The notes under the pieces are model-generated. The model saw only the letters and a program-made list of their open reading frames with translations. It did no database searches and was not told the DNA's origin. From NCBI GenBank assembly GCA_002361955.1, contig DESK01000013.1:1-14982 (forward strand): 14,982 nt of DNA. The letters run 5' to 3'. A program made the translations under genes and the position numbers. The stretch is from Lachnospiraceae bacterium UBA3316. Its GTDB lineage: Bacteria; Bacillota; Clostridia; Lachnospirales; Lachnospiraceae. Shown here piece by piece: positions 13,667 to 14,982 of the stretch (within the stretch, counting starts at the first letter, position 1; every line of letters starts with the position of its first letter).

Positions 13667-14246
13667 CTATTTTATCGGAAGATCTCTCCCCCTCCGGCGC
13701 CACATGGCCTCCCTCCCGGATGCCGAAAAGACGCAGCAGCCTGTTTGTGGGCACGGAAAGCAGCCAGATAAACGGCGTCAAAAGCTTCGAAAGGATATAA
13801 ATGGGCCACACCGTCCACAGGGAAAACTGCTCCGCCCTCTGCATGGCAAGCCTTTTCGGCACCAATTCGCCGAATACCAGGGTAACATACGATAAAAGAA
13901 TCGTTACCGCAGCCACAGCCAGGGTCTCACCTGCCGGAACGCGGCAGCTTTCCAGCCAGTCTGCCAATACCTGGGAGATTCCCGTGGCCGCGGAGGCACT
14001 GGAAAAAAAGCCTGCCAGCGTGATGGCAACCTGGATCGTAGATAGGAATTTAGTAGAATCTTCAAACAGATGTTCCAAAAGACATGCCCGCCGGTCTCCG
14101 CACCTGGCCCGCTCCCGAATCCGGCCTTTATCCACAGAAACCACCGCCATCTCCGCGCCTGCGAAGAAAGCGTTTACAAGAGTAAGAACTAGAAGTACAA
14201 GTAGTTGGAACGCCGCCGCGTCCCCGTCAGAGTCATCAGAATCCAT
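13650..14246 (-). CDS. CNNM/DUF21 transmembrane protein lacking the CBS and CorC_HlyC domains
   Basis: The 198-aa protein is a CNNM (DUF21) transmembrane domain, as found in HlyC/CorC and CNNM ion transporters linked to magnesium or other divalent cation export. Features: first span LLVLLVLTLVNAFFAGAEMAVV (about 15-36), SVDKGRIRERA, TKFLSTIQVAITLAGFFSSA (about 65-84), and the signature FGELVPKRLA (125-134). Full-length relatives of about 400-450 aa continue with CBS pairs and a CorC_HlyC domain. Here the frame stops soon after LLRLFGIREGG (170-180), and its last 18 residues look unlike the family. Only about 60 nt separate the stop from the next gene, so the missing part is not present in another frame. 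It may be a real short form or a 3'-deleted remnant. Confidence 0.8.
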   Translation of the reverse strand: MDSDDSDGDAAAFQLLVLLVLTLVNAFFAGAEMAVVSVDKGRIRERARCGDRRACLLEHLFEDSTKFLSTIQVAITLAGFFSSASAATGISQVLADWLESCRVPAGETLAVAAVTILLSYVTLVFGELVPKRLAMQRAEQFSLWTVWPIYILSKLLTPFIWLLSVPTNRLLRLFGIREGGHVAPEGERSSDKIVAPSR

Positions 14247-14280
14247 AGAAAATCAAATCTCCTTTTAAATTTTTAGGAGA

Positions 14281-14309
14281 AGTATAGCATCCGCGAAGGA
14301 GGAGCACAA
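14281..14309 (-). promoter_or_regulatory. Promoter of the CNNM gene
   Basis: Minus strand -35 TTGTGC (14304-14309), a 17-nt spacer and -10 TATACT (14281-14286). The start would be near 14274, with AAAGGAG in the leader before the ATG at 14246; spacing from that site to the ATG is about 12 nt, which is long. Confidence 0.55.
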
Positions 14310-14381
14310 GAACCTTTTTCCAATTTTAGCAGGATCCTAGCCGGCCACTATTTAACATTTTCTTAATATTTTGTAATCTAA

Positions 14382-14410
14382 TTGACATATTTCGGGGATT
14401 CCGCTACAAT
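14382..14410 (+). promoter_or_regulatory. Strong promoter of the lipoprotein gene
   Basis: A perfect -35 TTGACA (14382-14387), a 17-nt spacer and -10 TACAAT (14405-14410), with AT-rich DNA (14351-14381) upstream that could act as an UP element. The start would be near 14417, giving a leader of about 68 nt. Confidence 0.8.
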
Positions 14411-14413
14411 GAA

Positions 14414-14454
14414 CCTGTATCACGCAGGAAGTGTACAGGCCCGCAGACTGCGGG
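14414..14454 (+). promoter_or_regulatory. Two adjacent hairpins in the lipoprotein 5' leader
   Basis: CCTGTA (14414-14419) and TACAGG (14434-14439) form a 6-bp stem with a 14-nt loop. It abuts a second hairpin, CCCGCA-GAC-TGCGGG (14440-14454), a perfect 6-bp stem with a 3-nt loop. No T-run follows, so this is not a terminator. A stabilising 5' hairpin or small control element is possible; if transcription starts at 14417 the first stem loses its first bases. It ends 16 nt before AGGAGG (14471-14476). Confidence 0.45.
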
Positions 14455-14484
14455 ATTCTATGAAGAAAACAGGAGGATACCATT

Positions 14485-14961
14485 ATGAAACCATATAGAA
14501 AATTTCTTGCCTATGCCTGCATAGGAGTCCTCGCCCTCTCTTCTCTTTACGGCTGCAAAAAGAAAGCCCCTGAGACGGAATCACAGGCGCAGACTGAGAC
14601 GCAGGTACAAAAGGAAACCCAGGCGCCAACGGAAGCGCCCACAGAGCAGGAAACGAAGCAGAGTGAAACGCCTGCTTCTGAGCCCCAGACAGAAGCAGAG
14701 ACCAGGCAGAGCGAACCCGCGCCGGAAACCTCCGGTGAAACGGCCCAGGCTCCCGAAAGCGTTTCCACAGAGGAACCGGGGAATGACAGCGGCGTGTCCG
14801 GCACAGATACCGGCGAAGCCGTAGACATCTACCGGAACGACGGCACTTATACACGTCTGACAAAGGACGCCAACGGAAACTGGGCAGATGCCAACGGCAT
14901 CACCTACGAGCTCCGTGAGGATGGGGCTATGGACTCCAACGGGGAGTTCCATCCCTGGTAA
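14485..14961 (+). CDS. Short lipoprotein with a Gln/Thr/Glu/Pro-rich linker
   Basis: Function unknown. The 158-aa protein has a lipoprotein signal peptide: positively charged MKPYRK, a hydrophobic stretch (7-20) and lipobox LYGC with the lipid-modified cysteine at 24. Residues about 28-110 are low-complexity and rich in Gln, Thr, Glu, Pro and Ser (ETQ, PTEAP and TEAETRQSE units), a probable wall-spanning flexible linker. A small C-terminal domain (about 112-158: DIYRNDGTYTRLTKD, then GNWADANGITYELREDG) contains two similar 'NG-x-(T/W)-x' strands ending in Trp. AGGAGG lies 8 nt before the ATG. It is exposed on the outer face of the membrane. Such proteins are common in Lachnospiraceae. The window ends 21 nt after the stop. 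Confidence 0.85.
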   Translation: MKPYRKFLAYACIGVLALSSLYGCKKKAPETESQAQTETQVQKETQAPTEAPTEQETKQSETPASEPQTEAETRQSEPAPETSGETAQAPESVSTEEPGNDSGVSGTDTGEAVDIYRNDGTYTRLTKDANGNWADANGITYELREDGAMDSNGEFHPW

Positions 14962-14982
14962 TCGGGTAGGACAATATGAAGT

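Noticed and set aside
14563..14790. Tandem DNA repeat or CRISPR-like array in the lipoprotein linker
   Set aside because: The periodicity is only approximate at the protein level (ETQ/PTEAP units); there are no exact direct repeats with regular spacers.

Overview
The window looks like ordinary chromosome from a Firmicute of the class Clostridia, most likely a Lachnospiraceae-type gut anaerobe. The reasons are fairly GC-rich coding DNA beside AT-rich intergenic DNA, Gram-positive-style ribosome binding sites (AGGAGG, AAAGGAG), tRNA genes without encoded CCA, and the protein families present (DUF975, DUF2752, UPF0735 ACT protein, ApgM-like enzyme next to hom, Gln/Thr/Glu/Pro-rich lipoprotein). 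The genus is an inference. I see no phage, transposon, CRISPR or defence genes.

Layout. (1) Positions 1-467: two class II tRNA-Ser genes (GGA and UGA anticodons) on the minus strand with a strong sigma-A promoter and A-tract repeats upstream. A second minus-strand promoter fires out of the left edge. (2) Positions 464-8548: ten co-directional minus-strand genes, read in order tex, a NUDIX hydrolase, a YcxB-like membrane protein, tsaE, tsaB, rimI, a small CxxC/CxxC protein, rnz, tsaD and ispD. The core is tRNA t6A37 synthesis (TsaE, TsaB, TsaD) with RimI, tRNA 3'-end maturation (RNase Z), and the IspD step of the MEP isoprenoid pathway. Several genes overlap by 4-10 nt. (3) Positions 8549-10670: three small membrane proteins of unknown function (DUF4190-like +, DUF2752 -, DUF975 +), with clear promoters and terminators. 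(4) Positions 10682-13666: a minus-strand threonine-branch operon of an HTH-ACT protein, homoserine dehydrogenase and an ApgM-family enzyme that is probably the homoserine kinase. (5) Positions 13650-14961: a CNNM/DUF21 protein lacking the usual C-terminal domains, divergent from a short lipoprotein with a well-defined promoter and a structured 5' leader.

How the genes fit together. TsaE, TsaB and TsaD make t6A with a TsaC/TsaC2 that must lie elsewhere. RNase Z trims precursors of CCA-less tRNAs, the type present at the left end. In the threonine operon, Hom makes homoserine, the ApgM-like protein plausibly phosphorylates it, and the HTH-ACT protein is placed as a regulator.

The least explained signals are an imperfect palindrome family (GTAAC-N-GTTC paired with AAC-T-GTYAC) found three times, always between genes; the small four-cysteine protein; the shortened CNNM gene whose end overlaps the thr promoter; and the double-hairpin leader of the lipoprotein gene. 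I do not see a convincing wholly new multi-gene system.
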